Shown: positions 8,999-17,117, counted from the stretch's first letter. The stretch is 42,219 nucleotides of DNA from Gammaproteobacteria bacterium (GCA_009841615.1 VXLL01000013.1:1-42219), one strand, 5' to 3'. Program-made: numbers and translations. The notes: generated from the letters alone by a model not told the origin.

Positions 8999-11131
8999 TT
9001 ATTTGAGAGCAGTGCGCCTAACCACACCTCGCGCCGTCAGAAGCGCGGGCAGTACTTTCGGTTCGTTGATGTTTCCCCCCGGTTCGTAATACAGATATAA
9101 CGGAACGCCCGCGCGTCCATGTTTTTCAAGTTCTCGCTTGATATCTGCATCGTAAGAGGTCCAATCGCCTACAAATACGATGAATTCATTTTCTTCAAAA
9201 TGCCTTTGAACTCTATTCGTCTTTAACGCAAATCGTTCGTTGTATTTACAAGAGACACACCAGTCAGCAGTAAAGTACGCGAAGATTGGTTTCCCTTCTT
9301 CATGTCGACGTTCAACCTCTTCAACCGACCATTCGAATTCAGCAACAATGGAGGTTGCGCTGGTGGGAACAGGTGGCAACCAAACAAAAATAGCAACGAT
9401 ACCGGCGGTACCGAGCCCCGACACAGCGAACCAAGAAACTTTGGAGGATGTTCGTCCCTTGGTCCATGACCACAACGCAAATGCCGTTATCAATGCTATC
9501 GACAGGAAAGTGACTACTGCCATGATACCGGCTTGAGAACCCAATACGTAGACTAACCAAATCGCGGTGCCGTAAAGCGGAAATGCGAGGAGTTTACGAA
9601 ACGTGTCCATCCACGCCCCAGGTTTAGGTAATAACTTACGAATCGGTGGAGCTAATGTAACTAGCAGATAGGGTAGTGCAAAGCCGATACCCAGTCCAAG
9701 AAAAATGGTTAAAAGCAATGGCCATGGTTGGGCAAGTGCATATCCTGCCGCAAGAGACATTCCGGGAACCGTACACGGAGATGCTATTAGAACTGCCAAC
9801 AAACCGGTGAAGAAGTCGCCCATACCGCGCATGTTGGTAAGTTTGGTTGTCAGTCCTCCCAGATTCGCAAAAGACCCTCGTATTTCGAACAAACCAGAAA
9901 AGTTAAATCCAACAACAACAACCAAGAGAGCAAGTAACGCTACGATGATTGGGTCTTGTAATTGAAATCCCCATCCGAGTTCGAGTCCTCCTGTTCTTAA
10001 CAGGATCAACGATATTGCGAGCACTTGGAAGCACAGCAGTACCCCGGCGGTATAAGCCCAACCGGCGATGTTAGCAGCCTTGGCATCTGAACCAGTCAAT
10101 TCTGCTACAGACAACGCTTTCAGACTGAGAATTGGTAACACGCACGGCATGACATTGAGCACGAGACCACCCAAAAAAGCAAACAAAAACGCGGTCAAAA
10201 AAGCTCGTACAGCACTTGGTTCTTCACCACCAAAATTCCACGGGGTCCTTGTCTTGCTAGAAGTAAATTCAGCACTCGGCAACGAATCCTCTCGGGTGAC
10301 GTGGATGCGAAATGACTGGCTCCGACTTTCTGCGTCCGGTACAGTTTGTAATAACGCGTAAAACTCGTCAAATTTATCGTAATCAACACCCGAAACAGTT
10401 TGAATTCGGATTCGTCCATCACTGACGTGAATGGTCTGTTCGGTAGCGTGATCGATTAGTTTTTCTGCTTCTGGAAAGAACCAAACATCGTGTACCAATG
10501 AAGATGCTTCTGGAATTTCAACATCAAGAACCAATTCAGTCTCTGTCGAGGTGAAAGTTGAGATCCAATCCACCGCGATGGGATGTACCGAGCGAGATTC
10601 ATTAAAGCGAGTATGCCATTCACTATCGAGCGCACCATTCCCTTTTGGTAGCGTAATCGAAACCTCACCACTCTCCGGTACGCACTGGGAATCGTCGCAG
10701 GCTAGCCACTCTACTTTCGCAGAAATGGTGACATCGCCGTCAAACGATTCGGGTGCAACCACATCAGCGATGAAGAGAGTGGAGTCGTCGTAACCATACG
10801 ACATATCGTCCATAAATGGAACGAAATGTGGAGCTTCAAACTGCAAATCTCCGATAGTAAAGTTCTCTGGATGAACCCAACCGGCAGGTATACGTGGCGC
10901 GTAACCTGCGTCACCGGGGTTAATCCAGTAGATGTGCCACCCTTCCTTGGGTTCTAAATGTAAAGCGATCGAGAAGGTCTCGCCTTCAGCGACACTTGTA
11001 ACTTCGGGCACGAGTTCAATGCTAGTGTCGGGCGTTTCCATTTGTCCGTTTAACAATGAGGTAAACATGAGAAAGAACACGGAAATCAGCGCGAAGCGGA
11101 GAGTCTGAAAAGAGAGGAATCTAGGGTTCAT
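8999..11131 (-). CDS. dsbD: Thiol:disulfide interchange protein DsbD (ScsB/DsbD-type transmembrane reductase)
   Basis: Moves electrons from cytoplasmic thioredoxin across the inner membrane to periplasmic thiol proteins. The 710 residues show all three DsbD modules. After a signal peptide (about 1-29) comes a periplasmic domain (30-285) with WHIYWINPGD and a Cys pair, Cys145 and Cys150, in WLACDDSQC. Next is a membrane domain (about 308-605) with PCVLP (Cys330) and SPCTVPG (Cys453), the two CcdA-type cysteines. Last is a C-terminal thioredoxin domain with DWCVSCK (Cys625 and Cys628), the same sequence class as E. coli DsbD. The long N-terminal domain resembles ScsB-type rather than classical DsbD-alpha. 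It lies 61 nt downstream of a stand-alone copy of its own N-terminal domain, probably in one transcript, and converges on the redoxin lipoprotein genes. Confidence 0.93.
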   Translation of the reverse strand: MNPRFLSFQTLRFALISVFFLMFTSLLNGQMETPDTSIELVPEVTSVAEGETFSIALHLEPKEGWHIYWINPGDAGYAPRIPAGWVHPENFTIGDLQFEAPHFVPFMDDMSYGYDDSTLFIADVVAPESFDGDVTISAKVEWLACDDSQCVPESGEVSITLPKGNGALDSEWHTRFNESRSVHPIAVDWISTFTSTETELVLDVEIPEASSLVHDVWFFPEAEKLIDHATEQTIHVSDGRIRIQTVSGVDYDKFDEFYALLQTVPDAESRSQSFRIHVTREDSLPSAEFTSSKTRTPWNFGGEEPSAVRAFLTAFLFAFLGGLVLNVMPCVLPILSLKALSVAELTGSDAKAANIAGWAYTAGVLLCFQVLAISLILLRTGGLELGWGFQLQDPIIVALLALLVVVVGFNFSGLFEIRGSFANLGGLTTKLTNMRGMGDFFTGLLAVLIASPCTVPGMSLAAGYALAQPWPLLLTIFLGLGIGFALPYLLVTLAPPIRKLLPKPGAWMDTFRKLLAFPLYGTAIWLVYVLGSQAGIMAVVTFLSIALITAFALWSWTKGRTSSKVSWFAVSGLGTAGIVAIFVWLPPVPTSATSIVAEFEWSVEEVERRHEEGKPIFAYFTADWCVSCKYNERFALKTNRVQRHFEENEFIVFVGDWTSYDADIKRELEKHGRAGVPLYLYYEPGGNINEPKVLPALLTARGVVRRTALK

Positions 11132-11192
11132 GAAAGTACCGTGGATGTGGATGTTGATGAAACGTCAAACTAGTCTAAATAATTGGCTTCCG

Positions 11193-12116
11193 TCAATGAG
11201 TAGCTGAAAGTGCTTTTATGTCTGTTGGCGATCGCGTACTCAATTCATCTTCATCAAGATTGAGCTCTGTTAATTGTTCGACGCGTTGAGCTTGAATTTC
11301 AAAAGACCTCGGTTTTTCCTTTGCTGAGCTTGGAACCGTACGCAAAACTCCCACAATCTCTTCATAACGAGCATGACGCACTCCGGGAACCGACTTTATT
11401 CGAATTACAGAATTTTCGACCCCGATGGTTTGTGGTTCCGCGTGGTTAATCAACTTTTTCACGGCGGGAAAGAACCACACGTCCGAAACATTTCCTACAT
11501 CTTCTGGTATCTGGATCTCTAATTCGACGAACTCTTCTGTAGCAACAAATTCCGCCTTCCAGTCTACTTTCTCTGGCTGCTTAGCGCGTGCTGCTTCAAA
11601 GTCATCGTGCCAAGTGCTGAAGTTTTCGCCACTTCCTTTGGGTATGGACAGAGATACCTTGCCTCGTTCCATGACACACACGGCGTCGTCGCAAACTAGC
11701 CAATTTACCGAGCACTCAATTTTGATCGGTCCGTCGAATTCGGCTGGAGTCGTCATTTCGGTAATAAACAGTGCTTTGTCGTTGTATCCGTAAGACATAT
11801 ACTGGGCGAACGGGACAAAACCCGGAACGGTATACTGCAACTCCCCCGCTTTAAACCCTTCGGGAAGAGTCCAAGTCTCACTAGGAGCATTGCCATTATC
11901 GCCAGGATTTTTCCAATATACATGCCAACCTGGGTCTGGATCCAAAACAATCGCGACACTGAAAGTCGAATTTTCGGCAACGCTCGTAACTTCAGAGACA
12001 AGATCTAGTTTAGAGTGTTGCATTTGGGATTGACCTAATGCCACCGAACTGAGTAAGACTAACAGGAAAGAGACAGTGGTCAAGAATGTTCGTCTAAGAA
12101 AAACAAATTTAAACAT
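11193..12116 (-). CDS. Stand-alone periplasmic DsbD N-terminal-domain paralogue
   Basis: A 307-residue predicted secreted protein that aligns along almost its whole length with residues about 35-285 of the neighbouring DsbD: EVTSVAE, WHVYWKNPGDNG, MSYGYND, WLVCDDAVC, LPKG/IPKG and DVWFFP are shared. The Cys pair is kept (Cys142 and Cys147). It has a signal peptide (FLTTVSFLLVLLSSVALG) but no membrane domain or thioredoxin domain, so it would be a soluble periplasmic thiol carrier or an adaptor for DsbD. I start it at ATG 12116. The GTG 45 nt upstream lies inside a good promoter, lacks a ribosome-binding site and would only add residues before the signal peptide. The function is inferred from the domain; no partner can be proven from sequence. 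Confidence 0.8.
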   Translation of the reverse strand: MFKFVFLRRTFLTTVSFLLVLLSSVALGQSQMQHSKLDLVSEVTSVAENSTFSVAIVLDPDPGWHVYWKNPGDNGNAPSETWTLPEGFKAGELQYTVPGFVPFAQYMSYGYNDKALFITEMTTPAEFDGPIKIECSVNWLVCDDAVCVMERGKVSLSIPKGSGENFSTWHDDFEAARAKQPEKVDWKAEFVATEEFVELEIQIPEDVGNVSDVWFFPAVKKLINHAEPQTIGVENSVIRIKSVPGVRHARYEEIVGVLRTVPSSAKEKPRSFEIQAQRVEQLTELNLDEDELSTRSPTDIKALSATH

Positions 12117-12144
12117 AAGAACTTTTTTCCGATATGTGAGAGAA

Positions 12145-12172
12145 TTTATACTAGGAATCACACGTATGACAA
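12145..12172 (-). promoter_or_regulatory. Predicted sigma-70 promoter for the DsbD-domain gene and dsbD
   Basis: On the minus strand TTGTCA (plus 12167-12172) and TATAAA (plus 12145-12150) are separated by 16 nt, a near-consensus pair. The predicted transcript starts about 20 nt before ATG 12116, which supports that start codon. No other good promoter is seen before dsbD, so the two genes are likely co-transcribed. Confidence 0.6.
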
Positions 12173-12253
12173 CGAGATCACTACTAAGTTACTCAAGTTG
12201 AATAGTATCCTAGCATTTTAAGAAATGAATAACGGGTAACTTCACTCACACCA

Positions 12254-13210
12254 ATGTCTGAACAATCACTAGATCAGAACGCCAGATTATTACGAATCTG
12301 CGAGCACATATTTGAGACTGGAGAGTACACATCCAGTACTGTTGCTGAGGCTGAGTGGCTCTTGTCTATTGGTTTTGAGCAGAACGGGGGTGCAATGGTA
12401 TTACCCACCGGAATCGAATATTTAGACAGGGAATACATTGAGCGATCTCTTCGCGAGGTTGGTGTGATGTCGAATTTGCCGCGTATTCAGCTCAAAAATT
12501 GTGTGGAGAGCACGAATCAAGAACTACTTGAGGCGATTCACGACGACGGCATATCCGGTAAAGTAGTACTTGCAGAGATGCAAATAGCAGGTCGTGGTCG
12601 ACTCGGGCGCGACTGGCACTCGCCGGTTGGCCGAAATCTGGCAATCAGTTTAGGCGTTAAACTCTCCAGAGCACCCAATGATATCGGCGCGATCAGTCTA
12701 GTCGTGGGCGTCGCGGTTGCAAACTCTATACACGAACTTGGGATCGATGTGGTCGCATTGAAATGGCCTAATGACATCTTATTGGACAATCGCAAAGTAG
12801 GAGGCATTCTGGTCGACGTGGTGCATGCAACAACACCTATCGACATTGTTGTGGGAATAGGATTAAATGTCGGTGGAGGTTCATCAACGGAAAAGATTAT
12901 CGACCGACCTGTTGCAGATCTCGTGGATTACTGCGCGCTTCCAATTCGAAATAAATTAGCAGGATCGATCATTCGCAATGTCTATGACTCCATTTACAAA
13001 TTTGAAAATAGAGGCTTTCAGTCTTTTCATGAGAATTGGGATATTCTGGACGTACTAAGGGACCAGGCTGTGACTATCTCGACTTCCATGAATGTAATTA
13101 GTGGCATTGCACGGGGAGTGAGAAACACAGGGGAGCTTTGTATTGAACTCAACGACGGGACGATTCATCTCGTTAATTCAGGGGAGGTTTCCCTAGACTA
13201 CACCAAATGA
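12254..13210 (+). CDS. birA: Biotin--[acetyl-CoA-carboxylase] ligase, BirA, with shortened DNA-binding domain
   Basis: Activates biotin with ATP to biotinyl-AMP and attaches it to AccB. In E. coli the same protein represses the bio operon through an N-terminal winged helix. The catalytic part is complete: ESTNQ (85-89), the biotinyl-AMP loop GRGRLGRDW (113-121), KWPND (170-174), KVGGIL (181-186) and the C-terminal SH3-like domain. The N-terminal domain is present but about 11 residues shorter than in E. coli. Alignment from GEYTS to the LPTGIEYL wing leaves no counterpart for the recognition-helix segment (MSRAAINKHIQ in E. coli). Ligase activity is therefore expected, while repressor activity is doubtful. 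The start has only a weak ribosome-binding site. It overlaps coaX by 4 nt (ATGA), indicating translational coupling. Confidence 0.92.
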   Translation: MSEQSLDQNARLLRICEHIFETGEYTSSTVAEAEWLLSIGFEQNGGAMVLPTGIEYLDREYIERSLREVGVMSNLPRIQLKNCVESTNQELLEAIHDDGISGKVVLAEMQIAGRGRLGRDWHSPVGRNLAISLGVKLSRAPNDIGAISLVVGVAVANSIHELGIDVVALKWPNDILLDNRKVGGILVDVVHATTPIDIVVGIGLNVGGGSSTEKIIDRPVADLVDYCALPIRNKLAGSIIRNVYDSIYKFENRGFQSFHENWDILDVLRDQAVTISTSMNVISGIARGVRNTGELCIELNDGTIHLVNSGEVSLDYTK

Positions 13211-13914
13211 GCGATATCGTACTGGATTTAGATGTAGGAAATTCTTATACCAAGTGGCGCGTGGGTAAACTGCGCGGTAGCGTCGTCACGGGCGAACTAC
13301 CCGAGCTCGTAGAGAGTGTCGACCGTGTTCGAGTTTCTGCAGTAGCTCACTCCGAAGGTCAATTGAGAGAACAGATTCAAGGTAACTATAGCGTACAACC
13401 AGAGTTCGCAAAGACAAGTAGGACACTATCGGGAGTACACAATGGCTACGATGACATTAACCAATTAGGCGTGGATAGATGGCTTGCGCTGGTTGCTGCG
13501 TGGAAGCGGATCAAGAGCGACTTGATAATGTTTGACTTGGGTACTGCCATGACGGCCGACTACGTTCGTGCGGACGGAAACCATCTAGGTGGGTACATCG
13601 TACCTGGATTGAACTCGATGCAGAGCGTGTTAGGAAAGCGTACCCGGGATGTTCAAGTTCAAGAAAGTAACGCTAGTGTACTATTGAGCGGTTCTCCAGC
13701 GAGCAACACTATCGACGCGGTTAACTTTGGACTAGCCCGCGTCCAACTCGGTTGGATCAAGAGTTGTATTGACGTTGGGACTCAGACGTTTAGCAATACA
13801 CCAACACTCATCCTCACAGGAGGGGACTTGGGAGTAAAAAACTTGGGTCAACTGTTTCGATTTCAGTACTTTCCTGATTTAGTGTTGGAGGGATTGGCAC
13901 TTGCGCTGCCATGA
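13207..13914 (+). CDS. coaX: Type III pantothenate kinase
   Basis: Phosphorylates pantothenate, the first step of coenzyme A synthesis. This is the CoaX type, which uses a monovalent cation and is not feedback-inhibited by CoA. At 235 residues it is slightly short for the family but has all the landmarks: the N-terminal phosphate loop DVGNSYTKW (9-17), GVDRW (88-92), DLGTAMTADYV (110-120) and GGYIVPGL (128-135). It starts at ATG 13207, overlapping the birA stop. The birA-coaX pairing is the common gammaproteobacterial arrangement outside the enterics, which carry coaA here instead. Confidence 0.94.
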   Translation: MSDIVLDLDVGNSYTKWRVGKLRGSVVTGELPELVESVDRVRVSAVAHSEGQLREQIQGNYSVQPEFAKTSRTLSGVHNGYDDINQLGVDRWLALVAAWKRIKSDLIMFDLGTAMTADYVRADGNHLGGYIVPGLNSMQSVLGKRTRDVQVQESNASVLLSGSPASNTIDAVNFGLARVQLGWIKSCIDVGTQTFSNTPTLILTGGDLGVKNLGQLFRFQYFPDLVLEGLALALP

Positions 13915-14012
13915 ACCAGGATCGATTTGAATCAATGGTTGATCTTGTAGAAAACGCTAAACAAATCTGACTTCTCGACCTTAATTAGAATTCCACTTCC
14001 TGTCGTCAGATG

Positions 14013-14088
14013 GCCGCCATAGCTCAGCAGGTAGAGCAGCTCACTTGTAATGAGAAGGTCCGGGGTTCGATTCCTCGTGGCGGCACCA
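14013..14088 (+). tRNA. tRNA-Thr(UGU)
   Basis: A 76-nt cloverleaf: acceptor GCCGCCA pairs with TGGCGGC, the D-arm is GCTCAGCAGGTAGAGC, the anticodon loop CTTGTAA reads TGT, the T-arm is GGGGTTCGATTCCTC, and CCA is encoded. It corresponds to the first tRNA of the Thr-Tyr-Gly-Thr cluster but is separated from the others here by a protein gene and its own terminator. Confidence 0.96.
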
Positions 14089-14099
14089 TCTACACTCGC

Positions 14100-14129
14100 G
14101 TATGGGAATCTCCCCATGCAGTTCTTTTT
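14100..14129 (+). terminator. Likely intrinsic terminator after tRNA-Thr(UGU)
   Basis: GTATGGG (14100-14106) pairs with CCCATGC (14113-14119), including one T-G pair, across a 6-nt loop. TTCTTTTT follows at 14122-14129. This would separate the birA-coaX-tRNA transcript from the PLP-enzyme gene. Confidence 0.55.
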
Positions 14130-14167
14130 GATCGCACCGCTTCATTTTTTTTCAGTAGGTTAAAGCA

Positions 14168-15367
14168 ATGACAAAGTTTCGCACTCGTACTCAAGCAATT
14201 CACGCAGGAGAGAGTATCGATCCAGCGACGAAAGCCTCTGCTCCAAATATCACGATGTCGAACAGCTATGTCATGAGTGAAGTAAGCGGGTTTTCGATTG
14301 ATGCCTTTGGAGACAACAAACCCTACGTGTACTCTCGCTGGGACAATCCCACAGTGCGAATGTTGGAAGACAAGCTAGCTTCGCTTGAAAATGCGGAAGC
14401 CTGTTCCTGTTTCGCATCGGGAATGGCTGCCACCTCGGCTATCCTCAATACAACCCTTAAACGAGGGGACCACCTCGTCGCGATAGACGTACACTACAGT
14501 GGCACCGCAGAATTAATTAGGTTTCTCAGAGACTCTGTTGGTATTGAAACGACTTTAGTCGATCCGACCGATCTTGGGATGATTGAAGATGCAGTACAGC
14601 CAGGCCGCACAAGACTGTTCTGGTTCGAAACACCATCAAATCCACTCTTGACTATCACTGACATTCCTGCTGTGTCTGAGCTCGCGCATCATGTGGGAGC
14701 ACAACTCGTCATTGATTCTACGCTTGCTACACCAATTGCGACTAAACCGCTCGAACTTGGCGCGGATTTCGTCGTCCATTCACTCAGTAAATACATTGGT
14801 GGCCACGGGGATGCGCTCGGCGGTGCTGTCTTGTGTACCAGTGAAAACATGAAGCCGATCAGAGACCACGAACGGGTTCATATAGGTGGAGTTTTGAGTC
14901 CATTCAATGCATGGTTGATCTCACGTGGATTAGCGACACTCCCGTTGCGTATGCCCGCACACACTGAGAGTGCCTTGAAAATAGCTCAATTCTTGGAAGC
15001 TCACCCGCGGGTAACTCGCGTGCTGTATCCTGGGCTTGAGTCACACAAGGGACACAAAATAGCAAAACTACAAATGCAAGAGTGTTGGGGTGGATTACTT
15101 TCGTTTTCAGTTGCCGATGGGAAGACCCTTGCGCAGCAGATGCCCACACAGGTAGAGATCATTCATTACGCCGTTTCTTTAGGTAGTCATCGCAGTTTAA
15201 TTTATTGGATGGAAACAGACGAAATGTTGCGGTCGTCGTTTGTATTACCTTCAACATTGGAACGTGAGTATCGAGAGACTACAGGAGACGGTATATTTCG
15301 ATTCGCGGTTGGTTTGGAAGATCCCAATGATTTGTGTGAAGAATTATCGAGGTGTCTCGAACTCTAG
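14168..15367 (+). CDS. PLP-dependent Cys/Met metabolism enzyme (cystathionine gamma-synthase / beta-lyase / methionine gamma-lyase family)
   Basis: A 399-residue fold-type I PLP enzyme of trans-sulfuration. Family features: YSRWDNPTVRMLE (55-67, contacting the PLP phosphate of the partner subunit), FASGMAA (82-88), ETPSNP (154-159), Asp183 contacting the pyridine nitrogen, and the Schiff-base Lys208 in HSLSKYIGGHGDALGG. The SxSTxE-type C-terminal segment that usually distinguishes members is not decisive here (SLGSHRSLIYW), so I do not assign one reaction among gamma-synthase, beta-lyase, gamma-lyase and O-acylhomoserine sulfhydrylase. The start ATG has AGG nine bases upstream. The gene is wedged into a tRNA cluster, which is not its usual place, and it probably has its own promoter after the tRNA-Thr terminator. 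Confidence 0.88.
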   Translation: MTKFRTRTQAIHAGESIDPATKASAPNITMSNSYVMSEVSGFSIDAFGDNKPYVYSRWDNPTVRMLEDKLASLENAEACSCFASGMAATSAILNTTLKRGDHLVAIDVHYSGTAELIRFLRDSVGIETTLVDPTDLGMIEDAVQPGRTRLFWFETPSNPLLTITDIPAVSELAHHVGAQLVIDSTLATPIATKPLELGADFVVHSLSKYIGGHGDALGGAVLCTSENMKPIRDHERVHIGGVLSPFNAWLISRGLATLPLRMPAHTESALKIAQFLEAHPRVTRVLYPGLESHKGHKIAKLQMQECWGGLLSFSVADGKTLAQQMPTQVEIIHYAVSLGSHRSLIYWMETDEMLRSSFVLPSTLEREYRETTGDGIFRFAVGLEDPNDLCEELSRCLEL

Positions 15368-15464
15368 TCTGCAATCTTCAATCGCGTGGTTGTGCTCTAT
15401 TTAGCTGTGTATTTATTGCTGGTCACTGACGATAAATGCGAACAGAATCGGAGTTGAAAAGACC

Positions 15465-15492
15465 TTGACAAACACGCAAAAATCAACAAAAT
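15465..15492 (+). promoter_or_regulatory. Predicted promoter of the Tyr-Gly-Thr-Trp tRNA cluster
   Basis: A perfect -35 TTGACA (15465-15470), a 16-nt spacer and CAAAAT (15487-15492). Transcription would begin about 34 nt before tRNA-Tyr. The transcript may continue through tRNA-Trp into secE-nusG, because I see no terminator in between. Confidence 0.5.
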
Positions 15493-15532
15493 TCGCAATC
15501 TTTATTCGCATGGAGTAGTGTATCCGTTGCCG

Positions 15533-15617
15533 GGAGGGGTTCCCGAGCGGCCAAAGGGATCAGACTGTAAATCTGACGTCTACGACTTCGGAGGTTCGAA
15601 TCCTCCCCCCTCCACCA
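15533..15617 (+). tRNA. tRNA-Tyr(GUA)
   Basis: An 85-nt class II tRNA with a long variable arm. Acceptor GGAGGGG pairs with CCCCTCC, the anticodon loop holds GTA (CAGACTGTAAATCTG), and CCA is encoded. Confidence 0.96.
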
Positions 15618-15646
15618 CAAATTAATGTTTGGTAGAGAGCACTGTC

Positions 15647-15720
15647 GCGGGCATTGTTTAGTGGTAGAACCTCAGCCTTCCAAGCTGATGGCGCGGGTTC
15701 GATTCCCGCTGCCCGCACCA
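15647..15720 (+). tRNA. tRNA-Gly(UCC)
   Basis: A 74-nt tRNA. Acceptor GCGGGCA pairs with TGCCCGC, the anticodon stem-loop TCAGCCTTCCAAGCTGA has TCC, and CCA is encoded. It lies 29 nt after tRNA-Tyr, so they are almost certainly co-transcribed. Confidence 0.96.
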
Positions 15721-15769
15721 ATGCTCCGATGCAGAATTGGATAAACTAAAGGGTCATGCGTCTGGGCAA

Positions 15770-15845
15770 GCTCACATAGCTCAGTCGGTAGAGCGCTTCC
15801 TTGGTAAGGAAGAGGTCATCGGTTCAAATCCGATTGTGAGCACCA
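15770..15845 (+). tRNA. tRNA-Thr(GGU)
   Basis: A 76-nt tRNA. Acceptor GCTCACA pairs with TGTGAGC, the anticodon stem-loop CTTCCTTGGTAAGGAAG has GGT, and CCA is encoded. In many gammaproteobacteria the next gene is tufB. Here 152 nt of non-coding sequence with no recognisable tuf remnant leads to tRNA-Trp. Confidence 0.96.
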
Positions 15846-15997
15846 CTAAAGACTTAGCTCGACGGGTACCGTCAAACGGATCAAACGAAAGTGTGGAGCG
15901 GATGCATGTGCATGCTAGAGAATTTACGGTACTCGATCTGTTTAGATAATGTACGATCTCCAAAAGTTGATGCACGATTTAGGTATTCATAATCGAA

Positions 15998-16073
15998 AGG
16001 CCAGTAGCTCAATTGGCAGAGCGGCGGTCTCCAAAACCGCAGGTTGGGGGTTCGATGCCCTCCTGGCCTGCCA
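15998..16073 (+). tRNA. tRNA-Trp(CCA)
   Basis: A 76-nt tRNA. Acceptor AGGCCAG pairs with CTGGCCT, the anticodon stem-loop GCGGTCTCCAAAACCGC has CCA, the discriminator is G, and the 3' CCA is encoded. It is immediately upstream of secE, the usual gammaproteobacterial arrangement. Confidence 0.96.
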
Positions 16074-16133
16074 AACGCTTCTGATGTCCCGTATTCCGGC
16101 AACCAATCATCCCAGTGGAGGAAGTTAAAGTAG

Positions 16134-16532
16134 GTGGCTTTACAAAGAATTAGACACGAGCAAGACGACGTAAGCATATTTGACCGCATGAAGTGGTGGT
16201 TCGTCTACTTGGTAGTCGCAGGTGGAATTTTCGGTAATTGGTACTATGGAAATCCCGATTCCATTTTCTTTATTCCAACATTGTGGCGCGCTTTGATTTT
16301 GGTTGGAATGGCAGGCGGTTCCGTTGCACTCTTGCTTACGACTGAGCGTGGCCGAAATTTGTGGATTCTCTTCCGAGATGCGCGCTCGGAGCTTCGTAGA
16401 GTAATCTGGCCGACTCGACCGGAAACTTTACAGACTACCTGGATCGTGTTGATTTTGATAGTGATTTTTGCGCTGATTTTGTGGTTGTTAGACTCCGGTC
16501 TTTCTTTGGTTGTGCGAATGGTCATAGGCTAA
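16134..16532 (+). CDS. secE: Preprotein translocase subunit SecE
   Basis: Clamps SecY in the inner-membrane SecYEG channel. The 132 residues have the three-helix enteric-type layout (membrane segments about 21-38, 51-69 and 102-131), with the conserved amphipathic helix and hinge RDARSELRRVIWPTRPE at 81-97. The start is taken as GTG 16134: GGAGG lies about 12 nt upstream and the N-terminal length then fits the family. The ATG at codon 20 would cut into the first helix. It is followed after 3 nt by nusG. Confidence 0.93.
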   Translation: MALQRIRHEQDDVSIFDRMKWWFVYLVVAGGIFGNWYYGNPDSIFFIPTLWRALILVGMAGGSVALLLTTERGRNLWILFRDARSELRRVIWPTRPETLQTTWIVLILIVIFALILWLLDSGLSLVVRMVIG

Positions 16533-16535
16533 CTC

Positions 16536-17105
16536 GTGACTGATCAACCCACCGCGAATGACTCAAGCGAAGGTACCAAATCTTGGTACGTGGTGAACGC
16601 TTATTCTGGTTACGAGAAAAAGGTAGCCGAAGTGTTACGCGAGAGGATCGAGCTTTCCAAGCACAAAGAATGCTTCGGTGAAGTGCTAGTTCCGTCAGAA
16701 GAAGTTGTGGAAATGCGCGCGGGACAGAAACGCCGTAGCGAACGAAAGTTCTTTCCCGGTTACATACTCGTTCAGATGATGATGAACGAAGACACTTGGC
16801 AAATTGTGAACTCAACACCACGCATAAAAGGCTTTGTCGGTGGTAAGTTTGGGAACCCCACACCCATCTCAGATGTTGAAGCTAACTTCATTTTGGATAG
16901 AATAGAACAGGGGAACGACCAAGCTACCCCCAAGACGTTGTTTGGGGTAGGGGAGCTTGTACGCATCATTGATGGGCCCTTCGTGGATTTCAACGGTATC
17001 GTTGAAGAAGTTAACTATGAGAAGAGTAGGCTTGTAGTTTCGGTAACAATATTTGGTCGCTCAACCCCGGTTGAGCTGGATTTCTCTCAAGTCGAGAAAG
17101 GATAA
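16536..17105 (+). CDS. nusG: Transcription termination/antitermination factor NusG
   Basis: Binds the RNA polymerase clamp and links it to Rho or to ribosomal protein S10. It has 189 residues, a little longer than E. coli NusG (181) through a short polar N-terminal tail. The NGN domain starts at [15 protein letters not shown] (15-29) and includes [12 protein letters not shown]. The C-terminal KOW domain contains [22 protein letters not shown]. Start GTG 16536, three bases after the secE stop. Confidence 0.95.
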   Translation: MTDQPTANDSSEGTKSWYVVNAYSGYEKKVAEVLRERIELSKHKECFGEVLVPSEEVVEMRAGQKRRSERKFFPGYILVQMMMNEDTWQIVNSTPRIKGFVGGKFGNPTPISDVEANFILDRIEQGNDQATPKTLFGVGELVRIIDGPFVDFNGIVEEVNYEKSRLVVSVTIFGRSTPVELDFSQVEKG

Positions 17106-17117
17106 ATTCAAGAACTT

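Noticed and set aside
8806..9027. 73-codon minus-strand frame downstream of dsbD
   Set aside because: It begins out of frame inside dsbD, has no ribosome-binding site and no recognisable sequence.
12117..12161. GTG start 45 nt upstream for the DsbD-domain protein
   Set aside because: It falls inside the predicted promoter and would put extra residues before the signal peptide.
13932..14117. Minus-strand frame across tRNA-Thr(UGU)
   Set aside because: It is an antisense translation of a clear tRNA gene.
15737..15949. Frames overlapping tRNA-Thr(GGU) on both strands
   Set aside because: They translate the tRNA and its flanks, with no coding features.
15846..15997. Possible tuf remnant
   Set aside because: No segment translates to EF-Tu motifs in any frame I could read.
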